29,880 nucleotides of DNA, from the NCBI GenBank assembly GCA_035719045.1, contig DASTGO010000281.1:1-29880 (forward strand), in the 5' to 3' direction. This stretch comes from DASTGO01 sp035719045. Lineage in GTDB: Bacteria; Actinomycetota; Actinomycetes; Actinomycetales; Kineosporiaceae. Positions within the stretch are counted from its first letter, which is position 1. Each line of letters opens with the position of its first letter. A program made the position numbers and the translations under genes. Below are positions 7,342 to 15,496 of this stretch, in pieces. The notes beneath the pieces were generated by a model. That model saw only the letters and a list, made by a program, of their open reading frames with translations. It was not told the origin of the DNA and did no database searches.

Positions 7342-8287
7342 TGTCGGGCACGTCGGGGGTCCGGACCTGCCGGGTGGCGGCGGGCTCGTCCGGACCGGGA
7401 GCGAACTCGTCGGCGGGCGGGGTCTGTTCCCGGACCACGGCGGTCCGGCCGTGCGTCGTGGTCAGGGTGATCCCGAGGACGATGGCGAGCAGGCCGACGA
7501 CCACCGCGGTCCCGGATCCGGCGCCGCCCTGCAGACGCTCTCCGAGCAACCACCGGCCGACGGCGAACGCGGCCAGCGGGTCGGCCGCGGTGACGGTCGG
7601 CAGCACCAGCCGCAGCGGGGCCCGCTGGAACGCCCGCTGCACGATGAGGTTGCCCAGCACCGACGCCACCACGAAACCGGCCAGGCTGATCAGGGCGGGC
7701 AGGGCGTCCAGGTCGTCGGTCCAGTTGGCGACGCCCTTGAGGAACACCGCGTCGAGGGCGAACAGGATGCCGGCGGCCCCGCCCATGACCACGGCGGACA
7801 GCCGGACCCGATGGTGCAGCCGGGACACCGCCAGCCCCAGGCCCGCCACCACGGCGACCAGGACGCCGGTGACCAGTTGCACGGTGAGGTCCACCGGACG
7901 GCCGTCGCCGGGGCGCCCCCAGCCCAGCAGCAGCACCACGCCGGCGACCAGGACCGCGGCCCCGCCGAGTTCCCCGCTGCGCAGCCACGCCCGTTCCTGT
8001 GCAGCCTCGATCACCAGGGCAGCGATCAGGCCGGTGGCGAGCACGGCCTGGACGAGGATCACCCCGCCGCGGGCCAGGGCCACCGCATGCAGTCCGAGTG
8101 CGGCCAGGGCCAGCAGCGAGCCGAGCAGCCAGCGTGGCCGGGTGAGCAGCCGCAGCACCAATCGGACCGGGCCCCCGACCTCGAGCGGGATCACGGAGGC
8201 GGCGTCGCGTTGCAGGTTGTTGGCCACGGCGAAGACCAGGGCCGCGGCCGCGGCGTAACCGATCGCCGGCCAGTCGACAGCCCTCAT
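7322..8287 (-). CDS. DMT-superfamily (EamA-like) integral membrane transporter
   Basis: A 321-residue protein with about nine to ten hydrophobic segments covering residues 5 to 288 and an acidic, hydrophilic C-terminal tail of about 30 residues. The two-fold arrangement of short helices, small-residue-rich segments (GGAAVLVAGVVLLLGW) and the 'LGNLIVQRAFQRAPLRLVLPTVTAADPLAA' type stretch fit the drug/metabolite transporter superfamily found widely in actinobacteria. Substrate is not predictable. The frame is open to 8380, but ATG 8287 has GGAGGGGGAGG immediately upstream and starts at the first membrane segment. It converges on the fruK operon and shows no operon partner. Confidence 0.75.
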   Translation of the reverse strand: MRAVDWPAIGYAAAAALVFAVANNLQRDAASVIPLEVGGPVRLVLRLLTRPRWLLGSLLALAALGLHAVALARGGVILVQAVLATGLIAALVIEAAQERAWLRSGELGGAAVLVAGVVLLLGWGRPGDGRPVDLTVQLVTGVLVAVVAGLGLAVSRLHHRVRLSAVVMGGAAGILFALDAVFLKGVANWTDDLDALPALISLAGFVVASVLGNLIVQRAFQRAPLRLVLPTVTAADPLAAFAVGRWLLGERLQGGAGSGTAVVVGLLAIVLGITLTTTHGRTAVVREQTPPADEFAPGPDEPAATRQVRTPDVPDTDDSPA

Positions 8288-8465
8288 CAGCCTCCCCCTC
8301 CACGTGGCGGCACGTGACCTCGCCCGGACCGCCGACCCCGCCCCCGGGTGACGATCGGGTCCCGGCGGCCGGGTGGCCACCGGGTACCTTCCCGATGCCG
8401 TGGCTGCGACACCGTGACCCGTTCACCGATCATCCTGGCAGGACGGCGGCGCCGGCGGCGGAAGA

Positions 8466-8594
8466 TCAGCCCTCCGCGAGCGTCACCGCGGCCAGGGCGA
8501 GCGCCGCGGGGAGGGCCCGGACGAACAGGATCCGTCGCGATGAGGTGGCCGTGCCGCACAACCCCGTGACGAGGGCGGCAGCGATCCAGGACAC
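8466..8594 (-). CDS. Possible 42-residue membrane peptide
   Basis: A GTG start at 8594 preceded by GGAAGGGA at good spacing opens a 42-codon frame ending at 8466. It encodes a mostly hydrophobic peptide with two cysteine/alanine/leucine-rich stretches separated by SSRR. It would be transcribed towards the permease. No family is recognised and the reading frame is short, so this is only a candidate. Confidence 0.3.
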   Translation of the reverse strand: MSWIAAALVTGLCGTATSSRRILFVRALPAALALAAVTLAEG

Positions 8595-8859
8595 GGAGCA
8601 TCCCTTCCGGTGACGGTCGGCTGCGGCGCAGCGTACCGGCCCGCACCGACGGGCGGTCATCCGGCGGATTCGGTGACGCCCGGCGCAGGGGGCCACGACG
8701 TGACGTAGTCGTCGTGGTGCCGGTCCCGAGGTCCCGGTCCCGGGGGATGGTTGCGCAGTGCACTGTATGCACCCGCCGAGAGACGCCACCGACCGTCGTC
8801 CTCCAGCCTGTGACGGTCGGCCCAGTGCCCCGGCAAGCAGCGGCTGAGGAGGGATCCAC
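8595..8859. other. Intergenic region with two inverted repeats
   Basis: This divergent region should contain promoters for the leftward permease and the rightward small gene. CCACGACG (8693-8700) pairs with CGTCGTGG (8710-8717) around a 9-base loop. GTGCA/TGCAC flank a 5-base spacer at 8758-8772, in an AT-richer patch suited to regulator binding. No convincing gene was found other than the small ORF at its left edge. Confidence 0.4.
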
Positions 8860-9021
8860 GTGCGCGACCACCCGGACCTACGAGTCGGCGACCCGATGGT
8901 GCACGACCTGATCGCCGAGATCGACGAGGCGATCAACGACGGCGACGTCATCCGGATGGAGGAGTTGAGCCTTCGCCTGCATCTGCTCGATCCCGGGGCA
9001 GGAGCGGGCTCGGACACCTGA
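8860..9021 (+). CDS. Small acidic helical protein, 53 residues
   Basis: GTG 8860 is preceded by a strong AGGAGG 7 bases upstream and opens a 53-codon frame with window-typical GC-biased third positions. The protein is acidic (Asp/Glu-rich) and looks helical: HDLIAEIDEAINDGDV followed by IRMEELSLRLHLL, an amphipathic pattern suited to a helical hairpin or dimer. No signal peptide, membrane segment or metal-binding pattern is visible and I recognise no family. A perfect hairpin terminator begins 39 bases after its stop, which supports a real monocistronic gene. Confidence 0.6.
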   Translation: MRDHPDLRVGDPMVHDLIAEIDEAINDGDVIRMEELSLRLHLLDPGAGAGSDT

Positions 9022-9060
9022 CCCTCCGTCCGGCATCACGGCGTGGACCGCCCGTCGAGC

Positions 9061-9102
9061 GCGACGTTCCCGTCCCGGTTCGGGCCGGAACGGGAACGTC
9101 GC
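9061..9102 (+). terminator. Hairpin terminator after the 53-residue gene
   Basis: A perfect 13-bp stem GCGACGTTCCCGT (9061-9073) with ACGGGAACGTCGC (9090-9102). The 16-base loop can itself pair (CCGG/CCGG). No T-run follows. Confidence 0.6.
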
Positions 9103-9207
9103 ACCCGCCGGGACGTCCGTCCGGCACAGTGCGCCCCGCGGCGTCCGACGGCGGCAGCCGTCCGGGCGGCCGGAATCCGTTGGGGCTGAGCGGTTCACCT
9201 GACCGGC

Positions 9208-9263
9208 CAGGCTGACCGGCCCAGGCTGGTCGGATCAGGCTGGTCGGATCAGGCTGGTCGGAT
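9208..9263 (+). repeat. 14-bp tandem repeat, three perfect copies plus one diverged
   Basis: CAGGCTGGTCGGAT repeats without error at 9222-9235, 9236-9249 and 9250-9263, preceded by a diverged copy at 9208-9221. It lies 47 bases before the PIG-L start, in the expected promoter region. Confidence 0.95.
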
Positions 9264-9310
9264 CATGGGGGCCATCGAGAGGCCGTCCGGGCGGCGGGCA
9301 TGATGGGCCC

Positions 9311-10216
9311 GTGACGGTGTCCGGCGGTCTGGTGGTGCTGTCCCCGCATCTGGACGACGCGGTGCTGTCGGTCGGCGGGTTGATCGCGGGGCAGGTCAGG
9401 TCCGGGCGCTGTGTCGAGGTGTGGACCGCGTTCACCGCGGGCCCGGCCGATCCCGCCACGGTTCCCCGGCGGCTGCGCCCGTTCGCCGACTACCGGGCCC
9501 GGATCGCCGAGGACGATGCGGCCCTGGACCTGCTCGGCTGCGGGCGGCGGCGGCTGGGGCTGCCGGAACGGATCTGGCGCACCCCGCCCGCCGGCGGTCT
9601 GCGGGCGGCGTTCCGCACGCCGGAGGGCCCGGACGGTTTCGCCCGGCTCGCCGAGCTCACCGAGACCGCCGTGGAGGCCCTGTCCCGGCCCGGTGCCGAA
9701 CTGCTGGGGCCGTTGGGCGTGGGCAACCACGTGGACCACGTGGAGGTCGCGCTGGCGGTGCTGGCGGCGGCGGACCGGCTCGGCGCCTGGGACCGGGTCG
9801 GCTTCTACGAGGACTTCTACGCGCTCGGGGAGGCCGCCCGGCACCGGCATCCGGTGACCGTCCGCCATCCCTGGCCGCGGGCCGCGGCACCCGGCTGGGC
9901 GGCTCCGGTGGAGGGTCTGGTGCTGCGGGCGACCCCGCTCATCGCGCGCGGGCCCTCGCTGGACGGGTATCTGCCGGGGCTGACGGGCTGGCCGTGGCGC
10001 TGTGCCGGACATCCGCTGGACGGGGACCTGGAGGGGCTCAAGCTCGCCGCGGTGGCCGCGTACCGCAGCCAGACCCCGGCCCTGGGCGGGATCCGCCGGC
10101 TGTCGGCGATCCTGCGCCGGGCGCACCGGATGCGCGGCGGGGAACTGCTGTGGCGGGTCGGGTCCGCCGGGTCCGCCGGGTCGGTCAGGTCGGCCGAACG
10201 GGCCGGGGCGGACTGA
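9311..10216 (+). CDS. PIG-L (LmbE) family zinc-dependent deacetylase
   Basis: A 301-residue protein. The N-terminal VVLSPHLDDAVLSVGG (8-23) is the PIG-L/LmbE metal site (usually PHPDDE; here His-Leu-Asp-Asp-Ala). NHVDHVEV (about 138-145) supplies the second His-x-x-His element. The family removes acetyl groups from GlcNAc-containing compounds, for example in mycothiol synthesis, antibiotic sugars or GPI-like lipids, using zinc. The usual final Glu of PHPDDE is Ala here, a variant also seen in divergent PIG-L proteins. GTG 9311 begins exactly at the first strand. The C-terminus ends in a short Gly-Ser-Ala repeat encoded by repeated GGGTCCGCC. It is convergent with a GT4 glycosyltransferase 63 bp away, which suggests, but does not prove, a shared glycan pathway. 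Confidence 0.87.
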   Translation: MTVSGGLVVLSPHLDDAVLSVGGLIAGQVRSGRCVEVWTAFTAGPADPATVPRRLRPFADYRARIAEDDAALDLLGCGRRRLGLPERIWRTPPAGGLRAAFRTPEGPDGFARLAELTETAVEALSRPGAELLGPLGVGNHVDHVEVALAVLAAADRLGAWDRVGFYEDFYALGEAARHRHPVTVRHPWPRAAAPGWAAPVEGLVLRATPLIARGPSLDGYLPGLTGWPWRCAGHPLDGDLEGLKLAAVAAYRSQTPALGGIRRLSAILRRAHRMRGGELLWRVGSAGSAGSVRSAERAGAD

Positions 10217-10279
10217 AGCCGTTCCGGCAGAAGGGGTCCGGGCTCGGTGCGGGTCCTTTGTGGCGGAGCCTCGCCCGGG

Positions 10280-11641
10280 TCAGAAGTCCGCGGCGTCGGC
10301 GAGCAGGCCGTCCTCGTAGGGGCCGTCGGCGAGGGCGACCTCCGGTCCCGGGTGCACGACGGCGTGGCTGCCCGTGTCCGTGAGGGCGAACGTCACCGCG
10401 GTCGGGCCCGTCCCGGCGGCCCGGCGCAGCACCTGGGCGAGCCGTGCGCTCTGTGCGGTCTCGCCGACCTCCTCGGCCCGGTGCCGGGCGGCGGTGCCCA
10501 GCCGGTCCCGCAGCCGGCGGTCGCACAGCCGGGCCAGTCCGGCGGCGTAGTGCGCCGGCTCCGGCGGCACCACGAGCGCGGACTCCCCGTCACGCACCAC
10601 GTAGTTGGCGGTGTCGGACACCAGCAGGGCCAGCCCCTCGTGGGCGGCCTCGTTGAGCACGAACGCCTGGGTGTCCACGACGGAGGGGAAGGCGAACACG
10701 TCCGCGCTGGCGTAGATCCCGCCGAGTTCGTTCCGCGGGAACGGCCCGATGACGGTCAGCCGGTCTCCGATGCCCAGCCGGGCGCCCTCGGCCAGTAGAC
10801 GTTCCCGCAGCGGGCCCTCGCCGACCAGGGTGAGATGCGCGTCCACCCCGGAGTCGACGGCGATCCGCAGCGCCTGCAGCAGGATCGGCAGACCCTTCTC
10901 GGGGGCGAACCGCCCGACGTACAGCACCCGCAGTGCGCCGGGCCGCCAGACCAGTTCGGCCGGCAGCGGTGCGGCCGGCAGCCGGTCGATCCCGGCGGGG
11001 AACACCGTCACCCGGGTGCCCTCCGGGGCCTCGCCGTACATCGGCAGGCACTTGGGGGAGAGCAGGACGACCTCGCGGGCCTCCGCGTGCAGGGCGGCGG
11101 CGCAGTGGGCGGCCGCCCGCCGGGACAGGTTCGCCAGCCCCCGGCGCAGGTGCTCCGACCGCCTGAAGAAGGCGGCCCGGCAGCGCCGCGACACCAGCAT
11201 CAGCACCGCCGGCTTGATCCCGCCGGAGGAGATCGCCCGGGGGGTGTTGTAGTAGTCGGCCGCGCCGGTGGTGTCGGTGGACACGACGAGCACCAGGGGG
11301 ATCGAGTAGAAGGCCGCCAGGATGACGCCCAGCAGCCCGACCCGGCCCAACGTGGCCACCAGGATGACGTTCGGCCGGTTCTTGCGGGCCCGCAGCAGCT
11401 CGGCGAGGGTGGAGAAGCGCGCGTGGTAGTCCCCGGAGTAGCCGACATGCCGCAGGGCCCGGAAGGTCACCGCGGTGGCCTCCCGTCGGCGGCCGCGCAG
11501 ACCGGTCGCCGGTGTGAAGGTCCGCGGCGCCAGACCCTGCGCGGTCAGCTCCCGCTGCCACGACTCGAGCATGTACGACGGGCCGCAGGCACGGCCCATC
11601 GGCAGGTCGCCGAAGATCCACACGCTGACAGCCACGGTCAC
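10280..11641 (-). CDS. GT4-family glycosyltransferase (GT-B fold)
   Basis: A 453-residue retaining glycosyltransferase. The N-terminal acceptor domain (1 to about 215) starts MTVAVSVWIFGDLPMG. The C-terminal donor domain begins at LRVLYVGRFAPEKGLPILLQAL, with the arginine/lysine pair that binds nucleotide-sugar phosphates. VDTQAFVLNEAAHEGLALLVSD is a variant of the E-x7-E motif (the usual EGFGLPVLEA lacks its first Glu here). It would transfer a sugar from an NDP- or GDP-sugar to a glycan or lipid at the cytoplasmic face. A Gly/Asp/Ala-rich tail of about 45 residues follows the domain. The frame is open to 11827, but GTG 11641 has GGAG 6 bases upstream and starts at the first strand. Acceptor unknown; the PIG-L neighbour hints at an amino-sugar glycoconjugate. 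Confidence 0.88.
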   Translation of the reverse strand: MTVAVSVWIFGDLPMGRACGPSYMLESWQRELTAQGLAPRTFTPATGLRGRRREATAVTFRALRHVGYSGDYHARFSTLAELLRARKNRPNVILVATLGRVGLLGVILAAFYSIPLVLVVSTDTTGAADYYNTPRAISSGGIKPAVLMLVSRRCRAAFFRRSEHLRRGLANLSRRAAAHCAAALHAEAREVVLLSPKCLPMYGEAPEGTRVTVFPAGIDRLPAAPLPAELVWRPGALRVLYVGRFAPEKGLPILLQALRIAVDSGVDAHLTLVGEGPLRERLLAEGARLGIGDRLTVIGPFPRNELGGIYASADVFAFPSVVDTQAFVLNEAAHEGLALLVSDTANYVVRDGESALVVPPEPAHYAAGLARLCDRRLRDRLGTAARHRAEEVGETAQSARLAQVLRRAAGTGPTAVTFALTDTGSHAVVHPGPEVALADGPYEDGLLADAADF

Positions 11642-12173
11642 CTCGTTCTCCGCAGAGCGGATCCGTCCAGGGGCGCGGCAAGGGTTGCACATGTCCATGT
11701 CCGTCAGCGCAGCGGGATCCCCGGGTCCGGAATGCCTTGGTTGCCCTGCTGGCGGTCTCAGGGCTGCGTTTCCTGCCGTCACGGGGCCTGTTCCGTGGTT
11801 CCCCGGTCCCGCCGCACCCACCGGCATCGCCCGTGATGCGAGAACCGTTGCCGGATGGGCGGTTTGGGCCCGCCGTCGGGGAGATCACGGTTCGCCGGCG
11901 GATCGCTGACGAAACGTTCCGGTCCGGCGGCGCCGGTGCGGGGTGTGACCGGGCGGTCGCCCGGCAGGGCCGGTCCTGTGGTCGCTCAGGGTGTCGAGGG
12001 GATCGCGGGCCCGAATCGTTTCGCAACCGTGACAGTGGCCGGGGGGAACACCTCATGCTGTGGTCGGCGGCGTTGCGCAGCGCTGAGGATTCACTGCCGC
12101 TGCCCGCCGGGAGTGACACATCGTTCGGCAGTTGGCGTGCCGCGTGTGGTTGAAATCGGGACATATCAGGACT

Positions 12174-12190
12174 GGTGAACTTAGGTCACC
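12174..12190. promoter_or_regulatory. Palindrome GGTGA-N7-TCACC, candidate operator
   Basis: GGTGA (12174-12178) and TCACC (12186-12190) flank ACTTAGG in the AT-richer patch about 320 bases before the O-methyltransferase. Size and place suit a dimeric regulator; no regulator is assigned. Confidence 0.3.
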
Positions 12191-12208
12191 CTTTCGTATC
12201 GTGGAAGT

Positions 12209-12269
12209 GAAGCCCCGCTGCGGTGCCGGCCCGGTACTCGACGATCGGACCGGTAGCCCCCGGGGCTTC
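12209..12269 (+). promoter_or_regulatory. Foldable leader upstream of the O-methyltransferase
   Basis: GAAGCCCCG (12209-12217) is perfectly complementary to CGGGGCTTC (12261-12269). Inside the 43-base interval CCGGT can pair with ACCGG, giving a nested stem. It sits between the promoter-like patch and ATG 12510. It resembles no riboswitch class that I can name. Confidence 0.35.
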
Positions 12270-12509
12270 GCCACGCGCAGGGGCTGCGGGGGAGGTGGAC
12301 GACTCCGCTGCCGGGGTGGAGGGTTCGGGTGGTCCGGTGGCGGGTGGTCCGGCCCCGGGCCCCGGCCGGCGCGCGGCTGCCGGCCGTCCTCGGGCGGTCC
12401 GTGGACTGATCGCCGGACTCGGGCGCGTCCGGCTGGCCGGTGGGAGGGCGGCGGGCCAGGATCGGCTGGGGCCGTCCGGCGCCGGGCGGTTCCGCGCGAG
12501 GGAGGCCGG

Positions 12510-13100
12510 ATGGACGCGCAGGTGCGGGAACTGCTGCAGCGGCTGCAGGTCGAGGGCCGGGCCTTCGACGCCGAGCAGCCCGACCGGGTGCAGCGGCGGC
12601 GCAACCTGGAGCCGGACAGCGCCGCCCTGCTCGCCACCGTGGTCCGCGCGGCCGGGACCGTGCGGGCGGTGGAGATCGGGACCTCCAACGGGGTGTCGGC
12701 GATCTGGCTGGCCGACGCCCTGCGGGACACGGGCGGCCGGCTGATCAGCGTGGACCTGGACGCCGCGGCGCAGGAGCAGGCCCGGGCCAACCTGCGCCGG
12801 TCCGGGCTGGCGGAGCTGGTCGAACTGCGTCACGCCGACGGCGGGGAGGTGCTGGCCCGGACCGCGACCGCCGCCCTGGACCTGCTGTTCCTGGACTCCG
12901 AGCGCCCGGAGTACCCCGGCTGGTGGCCGGACATCCGGCGGGTGTTGCGCCCGGGCGGGCTGCTCGCGGTCGACAATGTGCTCTCCCACCCCGACGAGAT
13001 CGAGCCGCTGCTCGCCCTGGTCGAGGAGGACGTCACGCTGACCGGCACGGTCGTTCCGGTCGGCAAGGGTCTGCTGCTCGCGGTGTCCGCCCGGGGCTGA
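12510..13100 (+). CDS. Class I SAM-dependent O-methyltransferase (family 3, catechol type)
   Basis: A 196-residue protein close to the usual size of bacterial family 3 O-methyltransferases. VEIGTSNGVSAIWLA (about 55-69) is the SAM-binding glycine motif, LISVDLD (about 81-87) carries the acidic residue that binds the ribose, and DLLFLDSERPEYPGWW followed by RPGGLLAVDNVL holds the metal-binding Asp and the Asp-Asn pair typical of divalent-cation-dependent catechol or caffeoyl-CoA methyltransferases. ATG 12510 has GGAGG directly upstream; the open extension to 12132 is Gly/Arg-rich noise. It precedes the IclR-P450 cassette in the same orientation with a 209-bp gap. A link with aromatic substrates is attractive but inferred. 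Confidence 0.87.
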   Translation: MDAQVRELLQRLQVEGRAFDAEQPDRVQRRRNLEPDSAALLATVVRAAGTVRAVEIGTSNGVSAIWLADALRDTGGRLISVDLDAAAQEQARANLRRSGLAELVELRHADGGEVLARTATAALDLLFLDSERPEYPGWWPDIRRVLRPGGLLAVDNVLSHPDEIEPLLALVEEDVTLTGTVVPVGKGLLLAVSARG

Positions 13101-13309
13101 GCGGCGGGATCGGCACCGCCGGGTCGTCCACGCGGCGGCCGGCCCGTGACCGGGGCCGAGGTGTACCGCGCTTCGTCACCTTGGCCGTGCCGCGGGGTGC
13201 GGGCGGCGTGTCGGCAGCGTTGTGGCGAAGGACGGCACGCCCAGACACTCCTGGTACCTCCGTCCTCGCGGCCGCCGCGGGCAGGATGGCGCCACGGCGA
13301 GGCGGTGAG

Positions 13310-14080
13310 GTGACGGTGGCCGGTGGCGGGCGCGACTCCGGGCGGTCGGTGACCTCCCGGGTGCTGGCCGTCCTCGGGGCCTTCGACGCCGAGCATCCCC
13401 GGCTGACGCTGAGCGAGGTGGCCCGCCGGTCCGGGATGCCGGTGGCGACCGCCGCCCGCCTGCTGCGTGAACTGGTCGACGGGCAGGCGCTGGTCCGGCG
13501 GGCGGACGGGCGGTACGAGGTGGGCCGGCGGCTGTGGCAGCTCGGCCTGCTCGCCCCGGTCAACCAGGAACTGCGCGAGGTCGCCCTGCCGCTCATGCAC
13601 GACATCCACTCCGCCACCGGGGACGTGGTCCACCTCGCGATCCGGGAGGGGACGGCCGCGCTGTACATCGAGCGGATGGTCGGCAGCACCTCCGTGCCGG
13701 TGCTCAGCCGGATGGGCGCCCGGCTGCCGCTGCATGCCACGGGCGTCGGCAAGGTCCTGCTGGCGGAGGCCCCGCCGGAGGTGCTTCAGGCGGTGCTGGC
13801 CGACCTCACCCGGGTCACCCGGCACACCATCGTCGAGCCCGGCCGGCTGCTGCGGGAACTGGCCGAGGTCCGCCGCCGTGGCTACGCCCGGACCTCGGAG
13901 GAGATGACCCTCGGCTCGGCCTCCATCGCCGTCCCGGTCCGGCCTGCTCCGGGACCGCCGGTCGCCGCCCTCGGCGTGGTCACTCCCGCCAACCGGCCCA
14001 AGGTCGCCCGGCTGCTGCCCGCCCTGCAGGTGGCCGCGGCGGCGATGGGCCGGGCCCTGCGCGGCCCGGCCGGGAGCTGA
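13310..14080 (+). CDS. IclR-family transcriptional regulator
   Basis: A 256-residue regulator. An N-terminal winged helix (about 12-70: SRVLAVLGAFDAEHPRLTLSEVARRSGMPVATAARLLREL) is followed by the IclR effector domain (about 75-250) with DVVHLAIREG, LPLHATGVGKVLLA, and the AEVRRRGYARTSEEMTLGSASIAVPV segment. IclR proteins usually sense aromatic acids or small carboxylates and control adjacent catabolic genes. I chose GTG 13310 because GAGG lies 7 bases upstream; ATG 13286 is also in frame. The P450 system starts 195 bp downstream in the same direction, and a palindrome lies in the gap, so this is the likely local regulator. Confidence 0.9.
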   Translation: MTVAGGGRDSGRSVTSRVLAVLGAFDAEHPRLTLSEVARRSGMPVATAARLLRELVDGQALVRRADGRYEVGRRLWQLGLLAPVNQELREVALPLMHDIHSATGDVVHLAIREGTAALYIERMVGSTSVPVLSRMGARLPLHATGVGKVLLAEAPPEVLQAVLADLTRVTRHTIVEPGRLLRELAEVRRRGYARTSEEMTLGSASIAVPVRPAPGPPVAALGVVTPANRPKVARLLPALQVAAAAMGRALRGPAGS

Positions 14081-14149
14081 CCGGCTGTCCCGGTCCGGGC
14101 GGGTCTGTTCGGGGCGTGGCGGCCGGGGACGGACGGTGACGACGCTGAC

Positions 14150-14172
14150 TGTTTACCACTGGGCGGTAAACA
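14150..14172. promoter_or_regulatory. 23-bp palindrome upstream of the P450, candidate IclR operator
   Basis: TGTTTACC (14150-14157) and GGTAAACA (14165-14172) are perfect inverted 8-bp arms around ACTGGGC. This is the only AT-containing symmetrical element in a very GC-rich gap between the IclR stop (14080) and the P450 start (14276). Confidence 0.6.
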
Positions 14173-14275
14173 TGTGATGCGCGGCACGCGATGGCGCAGG
14201 CAGCCTGACGGCGAGCCGGGCGGGTCCCCCCGTGACGGCTCGCCCGCCGGCCGCACCACGTCGAAGGAGACGCCC

Positions 14276-15496
14276 GTGGATCTCAGCTCCGCCGCGCCCG
14301 TGGACCTCGCCCCGGCCGCCCCGACGCCGGACGGGTTCACCTTCGACCCGTACTCGCCCGCCGTCGACGCGGACCCGTTCCCGCTGTATGCGATCCTGCG
14401 TGAGCAGTACCCCTGCTTCTACAGCGAGCAGGCCGGGATGTGGGTGCTGTCCCGGTACTCCGACATCGTCACCGCGCTGAACGACTGGCAGACGTACTCC
14501 TCCGCCCGGGGCAACCTGATGACGGAGCTGCCGAACCGGGCCGGTGCCACCCTCGGCACCACCGACCCGCCGCGGCACGACCGGCTGCGCGGGCTGATCC
14601 AGCATGCGTTCGTCAAGCGCAACCTGGCCGGGCTGGCCGAGCCGATCCGCGGGATCGCTGCGGACGTCGCCGAGTCGTTGCGCGGCCGCTCGCAGTTCGA
14701 CTTCATTGCCGACTTCTCCTCGACCTTCACGGTGCGGGTGCTGTTCACCGCGCTGGGGATCCCGCTGGAGGACGAGGCCACCGTCCGGGAACGTGCGGTG
14801 CTCATGGTGCAGACCGACCCGGTGACCCGGGGCAAGGGCCCGGAGCACGTGGCCGCCTACGAGTGGGTGCGGGACTACGCGGCCGGGGTGATCGAGCAGC
14901 GCCGGGCCGAGCCCCGTGACGACCTCATCTCGCACTTCGCGGCCGCGGAGATCGACGGGGACCGGCTCGACGAGCGCGAGGTCCTGCTCACCACGACCAC
15001 CCTGATCATGGCGGGGATCGAGTCGCTGGGCGGGTTCATGAGCATGTTCGCCCTCAACCTGGCGGATCTGCCGCAGGTGCGCCGGGCCGTGGTCGCCGAC
15101 CCCGCGCTGCTGCCGGACGCGATCGAGGAGTCCCTGCGCTACAACACCTCCGCGCAGCGGTTCCGCCGCTGTCTGCAGCGGGACGTGGAACTGCACGGGC
15201 AGACCATGCGGGCCGGGGACTTCGTCTGCCTGGCCTACGGGTCCGGTAACCGCGACGACCGGCAGTTCCCTGACGCCGACGTCTACGACCTGGGCCGCAA
15301 GCCGCGCGGCCACCTCGGCTTCGGCGGCGGGGTGCACGCCTGCCTCGGGTCCTCGATCGGCCGGCTGGCCACGGCGATCGCCTTCGAGGAGTTCCACAAG
15401 GTCGTGCCGGACTACGGGCGGGCCGAGCAGCGACTGGACTGGATGCCGTCCTCGACCTTCCGCAGCCCGCTGCGGCTGACCCTCGACGTGGGCTGA
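14276..15496 (+). CDS. Cytochrome P450 monooxygenase (class I, bacterial)
   Basis: A 406-residue soluble P450. FGGGVHACLG (349-358) is the haem-binding loop with C356 as thiolate ligand; E285-S-L-R288 is the ExxR motif; the I-helix reads AGIES (246-250), so the usual Thr of AG-x-(D/E)-T is Ser250. TDPPRHDRLR (96-105) is the C-helix motif. It would hydroxylate or O-dealkylate a small substrate using O2 and electrons from the ferredoxin and reductase encoded next. GTG 14276 has GAAGGAG 6 bases upstream; the open frame to 14174 has no binding site. The stop codon lies in a 17-bp tandem duplication. The IclR gene upstream suggests induction by an aromatic or terpenoid compound; the substrate cannot be read from sequence. 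Confidence 0.95.
   Translation: MDLSSAAPVDLAPAAPTPDGFTFDPYSPAVDADPFPLYAILREQYPCFYSEQAGMWVLSRYSDIVTALNDWQTYSSARGNLMTELPNRAGATLGTTDPPRHDRLRGLIQHAFVKRNLAGLAEPIRGIAADVAESLRGRSQFDFIADFSSTFTVRVLFTALGIPLEDEATVRERAVLMVQTDPVTRGKGPEHVAAYEWVRDYAAGVIEQRRAEPRDDLISHFAAAEIDGDRLDEREVLLTTTTLIMAGIESLGGFMSMFALNLADLPQVRRAVVADPALLPDAIEESLRYNTSAQRFRRCLQRDVELHGQTMRAGDFVCLAYGSGNRDDRQFPDADVYDLGRKPRGHLGFGGGVHACLGSSIGRLATAIAFEEFHKVVPDYGRAEQRLDWMPSSTFRSPLRLTLDVG

Larger units (their letters stand above)
11642..12509. other. 868-bp gene-free region
   Basis: I find no convincing gene. Reading frames here (for example plus 11737-12153 and the open extension 12132-12509) give Arg/Gly/Pro-rich translations without ribosome binding sites. 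The stretch 12000-12210 is the most AT-rich of the region and looks like a promoter area. From about 12209 the sequence is able to fold and could form a leader of the O-methyltransferase gene. Confidence 0.6.

Noticed and set aside
9208..9263. CRISPR-like array
   Set aside because: Units are 14 bp, directly adjacent and without spacers, so this is a simple tandem repeat.
9311..11641. PIG-L and GT4 genes as the mycothiol pathway (mshB/mshA)
   Set aside because: The GT4 lacks recognisable MshA features and the PIG-L metal motif is divergent; convergent neighbours alone are not enough for that assignment.
11737..12153. 138-codon frame in the gene-free region
   Set aside because: No ribosome binding site, Arg/Gly/Ser-rich composition and no domain; the stretch also looks like promoter DNA.
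12132..12509. N-terminal extension of the O-methyltransferase
   Set aside because: Gly/Arg/Pro-rich with no similarity to the family; ATG 12510 has GGAGG upstream and gives the family's usual length.
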